DNA of 64,000 bases, taken from NCBI GenBank assembly GCA_001281695.1, contig LJIE01000001.1, positions 130,107 through 194,106 on the forward strand, in the 5' to 3' direction. Origin of the DNA: a bacterium 336/3. GTDB taxonomy: Bacteria; Bacteroidota; Bacteroidia; Cytophagales; Thermonemataceae. Position numbers and translations under genes: made by a program. This document shows, piece by piece, positions 1 through 8,217 of the stretch; within the stretch, counting starts at the first letter, position 1, and every line of letters begins with the position of its first letter. The notes below the pieces were generated by a model. The model worked only from the letters and a program-made list of their open reading frames with translations. It was not told where the DNA came from and made no database searches.

Positions 1-1401
1 GATAACACTGTACATAACAAAGGGAACTTTTTTGGACATAGCGTGACGATGGGTAATATTACTTACAATAAAACATTAGGTAAAATTCAGTTAAATAGCT
101 TCTTGGTAGGCAGTTTATATAATCTAGATCCAGAGTCAAGTTTTAGAAACGTTTATACAGGTTTACAAACTGCTTATTTATTTTCTAAAGGACAAATGCT
201 GAAAGGTGAACAAATTGTAACTTATACACTTAACAACAATATAAATTTTACCACAGGTTTTACTTACGAAAGTTTCTTTTCTAATCCTCGTGGGCATGAT
301 TTACAATCACCAATTTATAATAGAACTCAAAGACCTATTATTGTAGGTTCTATTCAACCAAATAATCCTAATGGTATACGAGCTGATATTCCTGAGTTGA
401 GATATTCTAATGTGGGTGGTTTTATCCAATCTCAAATATCTCTTTTAGAAAAAATATATTTGACTTTAGGTGGCAGATACGATTATAGTAGTCGTTATGG
501 AGGCTCATTTAATCCTAGAGCGGGTTTAGTGTACGAGATCAATAAAAACTTCAGTACCAAACTTTTATATGGATCTGCATTTTTAGCTCCTTCACCTTTA
601 GCTGCATTTGATCAATTTGGTACATTTTTTAGCCCTGATAATGGTACAACTTATCAATCCTTCTTTTTCAGATTGCCTAATCCTAATTTAAAACCCCAAA
701 CCATTCAAACAATAGAAGGGGCTTTTGCTTTTAACAGTAAAAATTTCAGAGCGAATCTGAACGGATTTTATTCTCTAAGTAATGGATTATTTGATTATGG
801 AGCAGATGCTACCAATGGAAATTTATACAATGGACAATATGAAGGTTGGCCTGTTGCATTTATAGAAGTAGCTATCAATAGAGGTAAACAAACTAATTAT
901 GGAGGAGCTTTACAATTAGAATATCGAGAGAGTTTTGGTAAGAACAATAAAATTATAAGCTATTTTTCAACAAGTTATGTAAATGGAAGTGTAAATAACA
1001 TCAACAATAATGGTAATGAAGAAAAAATTGAATTACCTGCTATTTCACCTTTCATTTTTAAAGCTGGAGTGGAGATGGATTTGGGCAGAAGATTCAATTT
1101 TTCCTTAAGAGGAATATTTATCAATGAACAATTCTCATATGCACGAAGTCAAACAGATAATAACAAAAGACAAAGGTTACAAGGATATTCTCTTTTGAAT
1201 CTACATGCAAATTACTTCGTAAATAACTATTGTACTTTATTTTTACAAGCTAGAAATCTTTTAGATCAAAGAAGTTATGCTGTAAATTTAGGTGCTTCTC
1301 CTCAAGCTAATTTGCAAGGAGCAGCAGCACAAGCAGAATTTGCAAATGGAGCACCTCAAAATCCAATACGCATTATGGGGGGATTTAATTTAAAGTTTTA
1401 A
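1..1401 (+). CDS. TonB-dependent outer-membrane receptor, C-terminal barrel (5' end outside window)
   Basis: The reading frame is open from base 1 without a stop, so the start and plug domain lie upstream of the window. The visible 466 residues are rich in alternating aromatic and polar beta strands typical of a TonB-dependent receptor barrel. They include a GRYDYSSRYGG strand, a long NP/KPQT segment of the kind seen before extracellular loops, and a C-terminal strand ending in GGFNLKF with a terminal aromatic, the usual outer-membrane insertion signal. The family imports siderophores, vitamins or glycans using TonB energy. The substrate cannot be told from this part. The next gene starts 47 bases after the stop. 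Confidence 0.85.
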   Translation, partial: DNTVHNKGNFFGHSVTMGNITYNKTLGKIQLNSFLVGSLYNLDPESSFRNVYTGLQTAYLFSKGQMLKGEQIVTYTLNNNINFTTGFTYESFFSNPRGHDLQSPIYNRTQRPIIVGSIQPNNPNGIRADIPELRYSNVGGFIQSQISLLEKIYLTLGGRYDYSSRYGGSFNPRAGLVYEINKNFSTKLLYGSAFLAPSPLAAFDQFGTFFSPDNGTTYQSFFFRLPNPNLKPQTIQTIEGAFAFNSKNFRANLNGFYSLSNGLFDYGADATNGNLYNGQYEGWPVAFIEVAINRGKQTNYGGALQLEYRESFGKNNKIISYFSTSYVNGSVNNINNNGNEEKIELPAISPFIFKAGVEMDLGRRFNFSLRGIFINEQFSYARSQTDNNKRQRLQGYSLLNLHANYFVNNYCTLFLQARNLLDQRSYAVNLGASPQANLQGAAAQAEFANGAPQNPIRIMGGFNLKF

Positions 1402-1448
1402 ATATAATTTTTTTAAAATTGATATATTTAACAAAAACTGTTAGACTT

Positions 1449-3449
1449 ATGCGTTTCTTACTTATTGTATGGCTCTTTACTTTTGGGCTCCCTATGTATG
1501 CTCAAAATGTCAATGACTTAATAGCTCAATTGAACAAAGCAAAAGATGATGAGTCTAAAATTATGCTCTCTAAGCAAATAGGGCTTTTATATCAAAAACA
1601 ACAAGGATATAGCAAAGCTATTGAATATTATCAGAAAGCTTTTGAATTAGAAAAATCTAATAAAAAACCTTTACATCAACAAGGAGAAACACAAAAAGAT
1701 ATTGCTTTGGCGTATCTACTCATGCAAGACTACCCCAAAGCTACTGAAGGCTACAAGAAGGTGTTAGAAATAGAAAAAGCTGCTAAAGACACAGAAGAAA
1801 TCAAAGAAACACTAGAAGGGCTAGCTACAATTAGTACAGAATCAAAGGATTATAAAGCTGCTATTGATTATTACAAAGAATTAGTAGTTTATTATAAAAA
1901 TGATTTGCCTTCTCTTGCTAATACTTATAACAATATTGGTTACAACTATAAAAAATTAGGAGATACACCAAAGGCATTAGATAACTTTGACCAATCTATT
2001 AAAATTAACCAACAAATTGCTAGTAAAAGTAAAGGGAATACAAATGTTCGAGCTGTTGCCTTGATGAATATAGGCTCAACATTCACGAATGAAGGTGATT
2101 TTAAAGGAGCTAAAAAATACTATGAAGATGCTTTGGTGATTCGCAAATCTCAGAACAATAAAGTAGAAGAGGCTAAAATAAATAATTTTTTAGCAGTGAA
2201 TGAGTTTTTAGCAAATCGAAATGAAAATGCTCTTGCCTATATAGATGATGCCATTTCAGAAGCAGAAAGAGAATTGAATGGGACAAATAAGTCAAGAGCA
2301 CAAGAAGTTTTAATGTCAAGTTATCAAATCAAAGCAAATGTTTATCAACAACAACAAGATTTGAAGCAATATCAGAAAAACTATCAAAAATATTTAGACT
2401 TACAGAAAGCATACCAAGAGGAGCAAAATCGCCAACGTCAAGAATTAATTGAAAAACAATTAGAAATTGAAAAGAAGGAAGGAGAAATCAAAGCTGATAT
2501 AGCTGAAAAAGATAAACAAGCCTTAGAACTAACACAAACACGTTTAGAAAAAGAAAAGGCTCAGCAGGAAGCTAAACTTCGAGAAAGTGAAATCCAGCGT
2601 TTAAGAAACCAGCAAGAGTTACAAAATCAAAGAATAAAAAATGCAGCTATTGAAAAACAAAGAGCAGAGCAACAATTGGAATTGATTCGTCAAAAATCAG
2701 AATCAGAAAAACAACAACAACAAGTTGCTTTTTTGGAAAAAGATAAAGAGTTAGAAAAACAAAAGCGTACTGCTGAACGCCAAGAAGAACAACGTAAAAG
2801 AGAAGTTCTCGAAAAGGAAAAACAACTCTCAGATTTAAAAGCTAATGAAGAATCTCAGAAAAGGTTTTTTGCAACACTTGGATTAGGTATTTTAGCAATT
2901 TTTTTGGCAGGTGTTGGTTATTTATTGATACAAAACAGAAAGAAAAACAAATTATTGGCGGCCAAAAATTCAACTATTGAGGAACAAAATGGTGAATTGC
3001 AAACGCAAGCTGAAGAGCTTAGACAACAACAAGAAGAAATTATGGCTCAAAGAGATGCCATCGGTCAAAAAAATGAAGCTTTAGGAGAACAAAACGAAAA
3101 AATCGAGAAAAGTATCAATGCTGCCAAAACTATTCAAACTTCTATTCTTCCTTACAAAGAGCAGATGGATAGACTCTTAGGAGAGCATTTTGTGATATTT
3201 AAACCAAGAGATGTGGTTTCTGGAGATTTTTATTGGCTCAATGAAGTAGATAATAAAGTTATTGTTGCTGTTGTAGATTGTACAGGGCATGGAGTACCAG
3301 GAGCATTTATGAGTTTGATAGGCAATACAATGCTTGAAAAAATTGTATTGTATAATAAAATTACAGAACCCTCTATCATTTTAGAAAAACTTCATGAGGA
3401 AGTTAAAACTGTCTTAAGGAAACAGGCAACAGGGATGGGATGGATTTAG
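1449..3449 (+). CDS. TPR / coiled-coil / SpoIIE-type phosphatase, N-terminal part (frameshifted gene)
   Basis: A signal peptide (MRFLLIVWLFTFGLPMYAQ) is followed by TPR repeats (about residues 30-320), a long Gln/Glu/Lys-rich coiled coil (about 330-470), one membrane segment (about 480-500), a second coiled coil, and the first half of a SpoIIE/PP2C phosphatase domain with SGDFYWL and VVDCTGHGVPGAFMS metal-binding motifs. The frame then ends at ATGMGWI-stop. The rest of the phosphatase continues in another frame from 3440, so the gene is split by a one-base shift between about 3400 and 3434. The ATG at 1449 fits the signal peptide; an upstream TTG at 1419 is less likely. The family acts as sensor-type serine phosphatases in Bacteroidota. 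Confidence 0.8.
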   Translation: MRFLLIVWLFTFGLPMYAQNVNDLIAQLNKAKDDESKIMLSKQIGLLYQKQQGYSKAIEYYQKAFELEKSNKKPLHQQGETQKDIALAYLLMQDYPKATEGYKKVLEIEKAAKDTEEIKETLEGLATISTESKDYKAAIDYYKELVVYYKNDLPSLANTYNNIGYNYKKLGDTPKALDNFDQSIKINQQIASKSKGNTNVRAVALMNIGSTFTNEGDFKGAKKYYEDALVIRKSQNNKVEEAKINNFLAVNEFLANRNENALAYIDDAISEAERELNGTNKSRAQEVLMSSYQIKANVYQQQQDLKQYQKNYQKYLDLQKAYQEEQNRQRQELIEKQLEIEKKEGEIKADIAEKDKQALELTQTRLEKEKAQQEAKLRESEIQRLRNQQELQNQRIKNAAIEKQRAEQQLELIRQKSESEKQQQQVAFLEKDKELEKQKRTAERQEEQRKREVLEKEKQLSDLKANEESQKRFFATLGLGILAIFLAGVGYLLIQNRKKNKLLAAKNSTIEEQNGELQTQAEELRQQQEEIMAQRDAIGQKNEALGEQNEKIEKSINAAKTIQTSILPYKEQMDRLLGEHFVIFKPRDVVSGDFYWLNEVDNKVIVAVVDCTGHGVPGAFMSLIGNTMLEKIVLYNKITEPSIILEKLHEEVKTVLRKQATGMGWI

Positions 3450-3850
3450 CATTATGCCTGTTGGAAAAACAACCTGATGGCACAACAAAAATTTCTTTCT
3501 CAGGAGCAAAACGTCCTTTATATTATACAGAAGGCACTGATAATCAGATTTTTACATTTAAAGGTTCAAGAAAATCTATTGGAGGTGAACAAAATGAAAG
3601 TATTCATTTTGAAACCCAAAGTATTGTGTTACCCGCTAAATCTTGTATTTATTTGTGTTCTGATGGTATTACAGACCAAAATGATGCTGAGCGTGTAAAA
3701 TTGGGTGAAGGCAAACTCAAGTATGCAATTTCTTCTGTAGCTAATAAAAGTATGCAGGAACAATTTGATGCAATTGAACAAATGCTTCTAACTCACCAAC
3801 GAGGAACACTCCAAAGAGATGATATGCTGTTAATAGGTGTAAGGCTGTAG
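3440..3850 (+). CDS. SpoIIE-type phosphatase, C-terminal part (frameshifted gene)
   Basis: This frame carries the second half of the PP2C/SpoIIE domain: MDLALCLLE, the SFSGAKRPLYY strand pair, YLCSDGITDQ and the final RDDMLLIGVRL with the metal-binding DD. Read upstream in the same frame the codons give GNRDGMDLALC, which matches the family, so the true join lies before 3440 and the ATG at 3440 is internal to the original domain. It is unlikely to fold alone. The break is either a sequencing/assembly error or a genuine disabling mutation. I see no X XXY YYZ slippery heptamer that would suggest programmed frameshifting. Confidence 0.75.
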   Translation: MDLALCLLEKQPDGTTKISFSGAKRPLYYTEGTDNQIFTFKGSRKSIGGEQNESIHFETQSIVLPAKSCIYLCSDGITDQNDAERVKLGEGKLKYAISSVANKSMQEQFDAIEQMLLTHQRGTLQRDDMLLIGVRL

Positions 3851-3907
3851 GCTTCTTTTGTAAAATCTATTTAGATTTTGTATTTTCAGCCTTTTAAGAC
3901 CTATAGT

Positions 3908-5125
3908 ATGAATCTTTCAGTTTTTGTAGCAAAAAAATATTTTCTATCTAAAAAGAAAAACCTTTTTATCAATATTATCTCTTTTATTACAGTATTAGTA
4001 ATAGCCCTTGCAACAATGGCTTTTATTATACTGCTTTCCGTATTTAATGGTTTAGAAGATGTTATCAAACAACAGTATAATATTTTAAACCCTGAACTTA
4101 AAATTAGCCCATCAAAAGGCAAATTTTTTGTTTATGATGAAACCATTAAGAAAAAAATCCAAAATATTAAAGATATCAAAGTTATTTCAGAAGCCATAGA
4201 GGATGATGCCGTTTTTCGGTACAAAGACAGACAAATGGTAGGCAAAATAAAAGGGGTTACAGAGAACTTTGTTGCTTTAGAAGGACTTGCCAAACAAGTC
4301 AGGGCTGGTGAATTCAAACTCTATGAAAATGATTATGCGAGAGCTGTAATTGGATTAGGTGTTTTTCAGATGCTCACAATGAACATGGGAGATGAAATTA
4401 TAGAAATTTGGTATCCCAATCGGAAAGAAAAAATACGAATGTCAGAAAAAGATATTGTTAAACTTTCTGTATTACCCTCAGGAATTTTTGAAGTAGAGTA
4501 TGACCATGATGGTAAATATATCATTGTACCTATTGAGTTTACAGAAGATTTAATGAGTTATAGTCCACAAGAACGTAGTTATCTTGAACTCAAATTGAAG
4601 GATAAAAAAGAACTTTTCAAAGTTCAAGAAGAGCTGAAAAAGGTTTTAGGTTCTGATTTTAAAGTTGAAAATCAAGAAGAACAACAATTTGAAGTCTTGA
4701 GGGCCATCAGAATAGAAAAATTAGTTACTCGAATTGCTCTTTCATTTGTGTTTCTGATTGCTTGTTTCAATATATTCTTTCTGCTCACCATGATTACCAT
4801 CGAAAAGAAAAAAGATATTGTAATTTGGCAGGTTTTGGGTGCTGAAAAATCTTTTGTACAAAAGGTTTTTATCCAACAAGGTTTGATGATAGCTCTTTCA
4901 GGTGCTCTGATTGGATTGGCGTTAGGAGTTAGTTTATGTTGGTTGCAAAAAGAATTTGGATATGTAAAAATGGGATTAACTGCTTCGGTAATAGATGCTT
5001 ATCCCGTTCGTATGGATTGGTTGGATTTTGTTTTTACTTTTATCACTATTTTGGGTTGTACCATGCTTGTAGCTTATTTTCCAGCTAAGAAAGCTTTAAA
5101 AACAGATTTAAGAGATAATTTGTAA
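3908..5125 (+). CDS. ABC transporter permease, LolC/LolE (FtsX-like) family
   Basis: The 405-residue protein has the LolCE layout: an N-terminal transmembrane helix (about residues 20-45, in ISFITVLVIALATMAFIILLSV), a large periplasmic MacB-like domain (about 45-270) and three C-terminal helices forming the FtsX domain, with TIEKKKDIVIWQVLGA before the second helix and a final PAKKALKTD loop. The family extracts lipoproteins from the inner membrane for sorting. No LolD-type ATPase is adjacent, so it must be encoded elsewhere. The ATG at 3908 is preferred over a TTG 30 bases upstream because it places the first residues directly before the conserved VAKKYFLSKKKN segment. Confidence 0.85.
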   Translation: MNLSVFVAKKYFLSKKKNLFINIISFITVLVIALATMAFIILLSVFNGLEDVIKQQYNILNPELKISPSKGKFFVYDETIKKKIQNIKDIKVISEAIEDDAVFRYKDRQMVGKIKGVTENFVALEGLAKQVRAGEFKLYENDYARAVIGLGVFQMLTMNMGDEIIEIWYPNRKEKIRMSEKDIVKLSVLPSGIFEVEYDHDGKYIIVPIEFTEDLMSYSPQERSYLELKLKDKKELFKVQEELKKVLGSDFKVENQEEQQFEVLRAIRIEKLVTRIALSFVFLIACFNIFFLLTMITIEKKKDIVIWQVLGAEKSFVQKVFIQQGLMIALSGALIGLALGVSLCWLQKEFGYVKMGLTASVIDAYPVRMDWLDFVFTFITILGCTMLVAYFPAKKALKTDLRDNL

Positions 5126-5128
5126 GTT

Positions 5129-5884
5129 TTAATCCTCATTTTTATCCCAAAAATCCCATCCAAATAAACTTAATTCAAAAACAACACCATATTCTTTAAT
5201 TGGATTATTGGGCATAGGAGCTATTCCACCCAAACATAATTGCATTCTATTGGTTGGATTATATGAGAAACCCAAAGTACCTATACAATTAGAGTTGCTT
5301 CCAAGTGTAGCATCTGCCATAACTGCCCAACGTTCTGAAAAAGGGATTTCAATGCCTCCAAAAACGTCTATATGGCTTCCTTTGCCAGCAAATGCATCGT
5401 TTGTAACATATACACCTATATTTGTGTGCCAGTCTTCTTTAAACTCGGAAGCAAGCATGACATAACCCATATAGGCAAAACGGATATGTTCTTTGTGTAT
5501 AAGGTTTGTACCAAATTGTGTCCCAATGTTTAAACGTAGTTTGGGGTGTGGCAATAAAGGGATTCCTTTTTGCATATTGAAAAGTAAAAGAGGTGTTACT
5601 GGATTGATACCTAAAGTATCTTCTATTTCAAAAAACTTATGTTTTTTTTTCCAGTTGAGCTCTGTATCTAAGTTAAAGCCTAACTCCCAATGATGCCCAA
5701 TACCATAACAAAAGTCAAATTTTGCCTGAGTTCCTTGAATATATGGGCTTAAAAAATTATTTTGAAACTGATAAAATATCTTGCCTCTGTGGGTTATCTC
5801 ACCAGATGGAATAGTAAAAAAAGTCTGTTGAGCATAGGATGTGATGCAGTAAAGCATCATTATCCCTACAAAAAGCTTTTTCAT
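5129..5884 (-). CDS. secreted / outer-membrane protein of unknown function
   Basis: The 251-residue protein starts with a clear signal peptide (MKKLFVGIMMLYCITSYAQ). It continues with alternating aromatic/polar strands such as GKIFYQFQNNFLSPYI, HWELGFNLDTELNW and GVVFELSLFGWDFW, consistent with a small beta-barrel or an outer-membrane-associated beta protein. No catalytic motif is visible and I do not recognise the family. It lies downstream of gldG in the same direction, 41 bases after its stop, and converges on the LolC/E-like gene with three bases between the stops. Confidence 0.7.
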   Translation of the reverse strand: MKKLFVGIMMLYCITSYAQQTFFTIPSGEITHRGKIFYQFQNNFLSPYIQGTQAKFDFCYGIGHHWELGFNLDTELNWKKKHKFFEIEDTLGINPVTPLLLFNMQKGIPLLPHPKLRLNIGTQFGTNLIHKEHIRFAYMGYVMLASEFKEDWHTNIGVYVTNDAFAGKGSHIDVFGGIEIPFSERWAVMADATLGSNSNCIGTLGFSYNPTNRMQLCLGGIAPMPNNPIKEYGVVFELSLFGWDFWDKNED

Positions 5885-5925
5885 AGATATAAGTTTTTGA
5901 TTATAAGCTCTACAATATATTAAAA

Positions 5926-7632
5926 TTATTTAGCATATTTTCTTTTTCTTAAAACAACCCAAATAATTCCAAAGACAGCTACAAATACCAAAGGTACAGC
6001 TACATTGATAAATTGCCAGTATGTTCTATTTGTTTGTAATTTCTTTTTATCCAAGGGTCTAAGTGAAATTTCTTTATTTCTTGCTAAAATAATTCCATTA
6101 TCATCCAACATGTAATCTAACATATTGAGTAAGAATTGTTTATTAGCAAACTGATAACGTGAATATTTATCATATCCCAAAGGAGCTATTTGTCCTGTTT
6201 TGGGATTTACAGAGTTTCTTAAAAAATCCCCATCTGCACACACCAAAACTTTTGTGGGCTTTCCTTCTTTGATAAATGTTTTGGCTCTTGGGTCGGAGGG
6301 CAGAATTCTATTGGCAAATAAAGATGTGAATTTCCCCTCAAGCAAAAACATAACTGTTTCAGCTTTGCCTCGTTTATAGATATTCATATCAGGAGGTTGT
6401 CGAGCTTCATCATATTTAATGATAACAGGATATGAAACAACTCGTGTATAAGTAGATGAACTAGCTAAAGGGATTTTTTTGATTTTAGCAGCAGAAGCCA
6501 CTGTATCTAAGGTACTTACGTAACGTCCCAAAACAGGTTCTAAGTTTTTGACAACTGGATGTGGATAATAATTTCTGATACTTAAATAATGTCTCCAAGG
6601 CAAAACTTCTAATTTAGGTTTATCGCCATAATTTCCTACTACAAAGCCTAAAAAACCAAAGTTTTGAACATCTTCTATGAAATTCATATTAAAACGAACC
6701 CCAAGATTAAAGAAAAAGGGAGTCATACTTTGGACAAAGTTGGTGTATGGAATTGCGACAGCACCCTCTTTTGTATTGATACTATCTTCTCTGATGTCTA
6801 AAGCATCTACAAAAAACAAAGCTTTGCCACCTTTCATCAGAAATTGATCTAATTTGTATTTGTCATCTTCGCTAAAAGTAGAATCTGGTTTTGCAATAAT
6901 AATGGCATCCAAACCATCTAGGGTAGGGCTTTTAGGTAAATCAACAGGGTAAACTGCATATTTTTGAGAAAGAGCACGAGCAGCATCTGTTATAAAAGGC
7001 AAAGCTAATTCTCCATGTCCATAAATAAAACCTACTCTGTGAGTAGTTGTATCTGTAATTTGTTTGATAGCTGAAATAAAAGAATATTCAACATTTTCAA
7101 TAGAACTATTGAGTAAACGAGCTTCTACCTCTTCATTTACGGCTTGAGCTGCTGCATCACTTTTAATAAGTGGAACAGTAATTTCTAAATCTTTGTAAGA
7201 AATTTCAGCAGCAGGAAAAATAAACTTTTCGGAACGTTCACCTTCTTTATACACTGCAATAGGTGTTGGTGTTATTCCTTTTTGTTGAAAGCTTTTGATA
7301 AGGGTGTCTTTTTCAGCCTTATCTTTGATAGCCAAAGGGTCTATAAACTTCACTTTCAGGTTTTTACCAGCATACCTTTTAAATTCATCCAAGTTTTCGG
7401 CTATAGCGTTTCTAAACATTCGATAGCTTGCAGGCAAACTTTCGCCTTCCAAATAAACTTTAATTCGGATTTCATCATTTAGATTTTCTAAAATCTCCTT
7501 TGTCGCATCCGAAATCGTATAGCGTTTATCTTCAGTTAAGTCTATTCTAAAAATCCAGTTTTGTGCAATAAAATTTGTAATGCCAATAACTATTAGCATT
7601 AGTGTATATTTCAAAAAGCTTTTCTTTCTCAT
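5926..7632 (-). CDS. gldG: gliding-motility ABC transporter auxiliary protein GldG
   Basis: The 568-residue protein has an N-terminal membrane helix (YTLMLIVIGITNFIAQ), the segment IDLTEDKRYTISDATKEIL characteristic of GldG, a long periplasmic ABC-type-uncharacterised-transport domain (GFIYGHGELALP, DAIIIAKPDSTFSEDDKYKLDQF, GKALFFVDALD) and a C-terminal helix (VAVPLVFVAVFGIIWVVL) with a basic tail. GldG works with GldA and GldF in flavobacterial gliding, but the family is widespread in non-gliding Bacteroidota. The usual partner gldF is not adjacent; an unknown gene precedes it. ATG at 7632 is chosen over a TTG nine bases upstream. Confidence 0.88.
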   Translation of the reverse strand: MRKKSFLKYTLMLIVIGITNFIAQNWIFRIDLTEDKRYTISDATKEILENLNDEIRIKVYLEGESLPASYRMFRNAIAENLDEFKRYAGKNLKVKFIDPLAIKDKAEKDTLIKSFQQKGITPTPIAVYKEGERSEKFIFPAAEISYKDLEITVPLIKSDAAAQAVNEEVEARLLNSSIENVEYSFISAIKQITDTTTHRVGFIYGHGELALPFITDAARALSQKYAVYPVDLPKSPTLDGLDAIIIAKPDSTFSEDDKYKLDQFLMKGGKALFFVDALDIREDSINTKEGAVAIPYTNFVQSMTPFFFNLGVRFNMNFIEDVQNFGFLGFVVGNYGDKPKLEVLPWRHYLSIRNYYPHPVVKNLEPVLGRYVSTLDTVASAAKIKKIPLASSSTYTRVVSYPVIIKYDEARQPPDMNIYKRGKAETVMFLLEGKFTSLFANRILPSDPRAKTFIKEGKPTKVLVCADGDFLRNSVNPKTGQIAPLGYDKYSRYQFANKQFLLNMLDYMLDDNGIILARNKEISLRPLDKKKLQTNRTYWQFINVAVPLVFVAVFGIIWVVLRKRKYAK

Positions 7633-7671
7633 AGCAAACAATTAGCTCGCAAATATATAATTTTTTATGAA

Positions 7672-8199
7672 TTAACCTTTACCAAAATTGAAGCCAATTG
7701 GGTCTCTTTCGTTGTCTTCCCACTCTGTCATAGCATTCAAAAAATCTTCTAAGTGCTTAAAAATCAAATCCTCTGTAATTTCAGAAGGCTCGAAATTCCC
7801 TAAAAACAAAGGTTCTCTTTTTTCTACCCATTGCTCAATATGAGGATAATAAATACTAACAGTAATCGTTCGGTTATATGTTTGGGCATAGCTCAACATC
7901 CCTCCATATTTCACATACGATTTTACACTATCTATTGTTTTATATACAATACCACTATACATATTTTTTAGATGTAACGAAGCAGCTTCTAAATTAATAC
8001 TTTGTGGAGCTTTATCGTTGTACTCTTGTAAACCTACATACCATTCGTTAGGTATAGATTGAACAATTTTATCCAAAGTTTGTATAACTAAACTTTTTGT
8101 TGTTTGTGTCCATTCCTGATGTCTATTTTGAATTTTCTCTAAAGAGTTGATATACTCCTCTGTTTTCGATTTTATGCGTTGTAATTGAGCTTCATTCAT
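7672..8199 (-). CDS. hypothetical protein (175 aa)
   Basis: A soluble-looking, mixed-charge protein with no signal peptide or membrane segment. The N-terminal third is a predicted amphipathic helix (ELQRIKSKTEEY-like heptads). The rest is mixed alpha/beta with a Tyr-rich central part (YSGIVYKTIDSVKSYVKYGG) and an acidic C-terminus (TEWEDNERDPIGF). I do not recognise the family. It sits 18 bases downstream of the multi-span patatin gene and 39 bases upstream of gldG on the same strand, so the three are probably co-transcribed. Confidence 0.65.
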   Translation of the reverse strand: MNEAQLQRIKSKTEEYINSLEKIQNRHQEWTQTTKSLVIQTLDKIVQSIPNEWYVGLQEYNDKAPQSINLEAASLHLKNMYSGIVYKTIDSVKSYVKYGGMLSYAQTYNRTITVSIYYPHIEQWVEKREPLFLGNFEPSEITEDLIFKHLEDFLNAMTEWEDNERDPIGFNFGKG

Positions 8200-8217
8200 G
8201 ATGTAAAACGTTTAATT

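Noticed and set aside
3400-3449. Programmed -1 ribosomal frameshift in the SpoIIE gene
   Set aside because: No zero-frame X XXY YYZ heptamer is present in the overlap and I noticed no obvious pseudoknot or stem downstream; simple mutation or assembly error is more likely.
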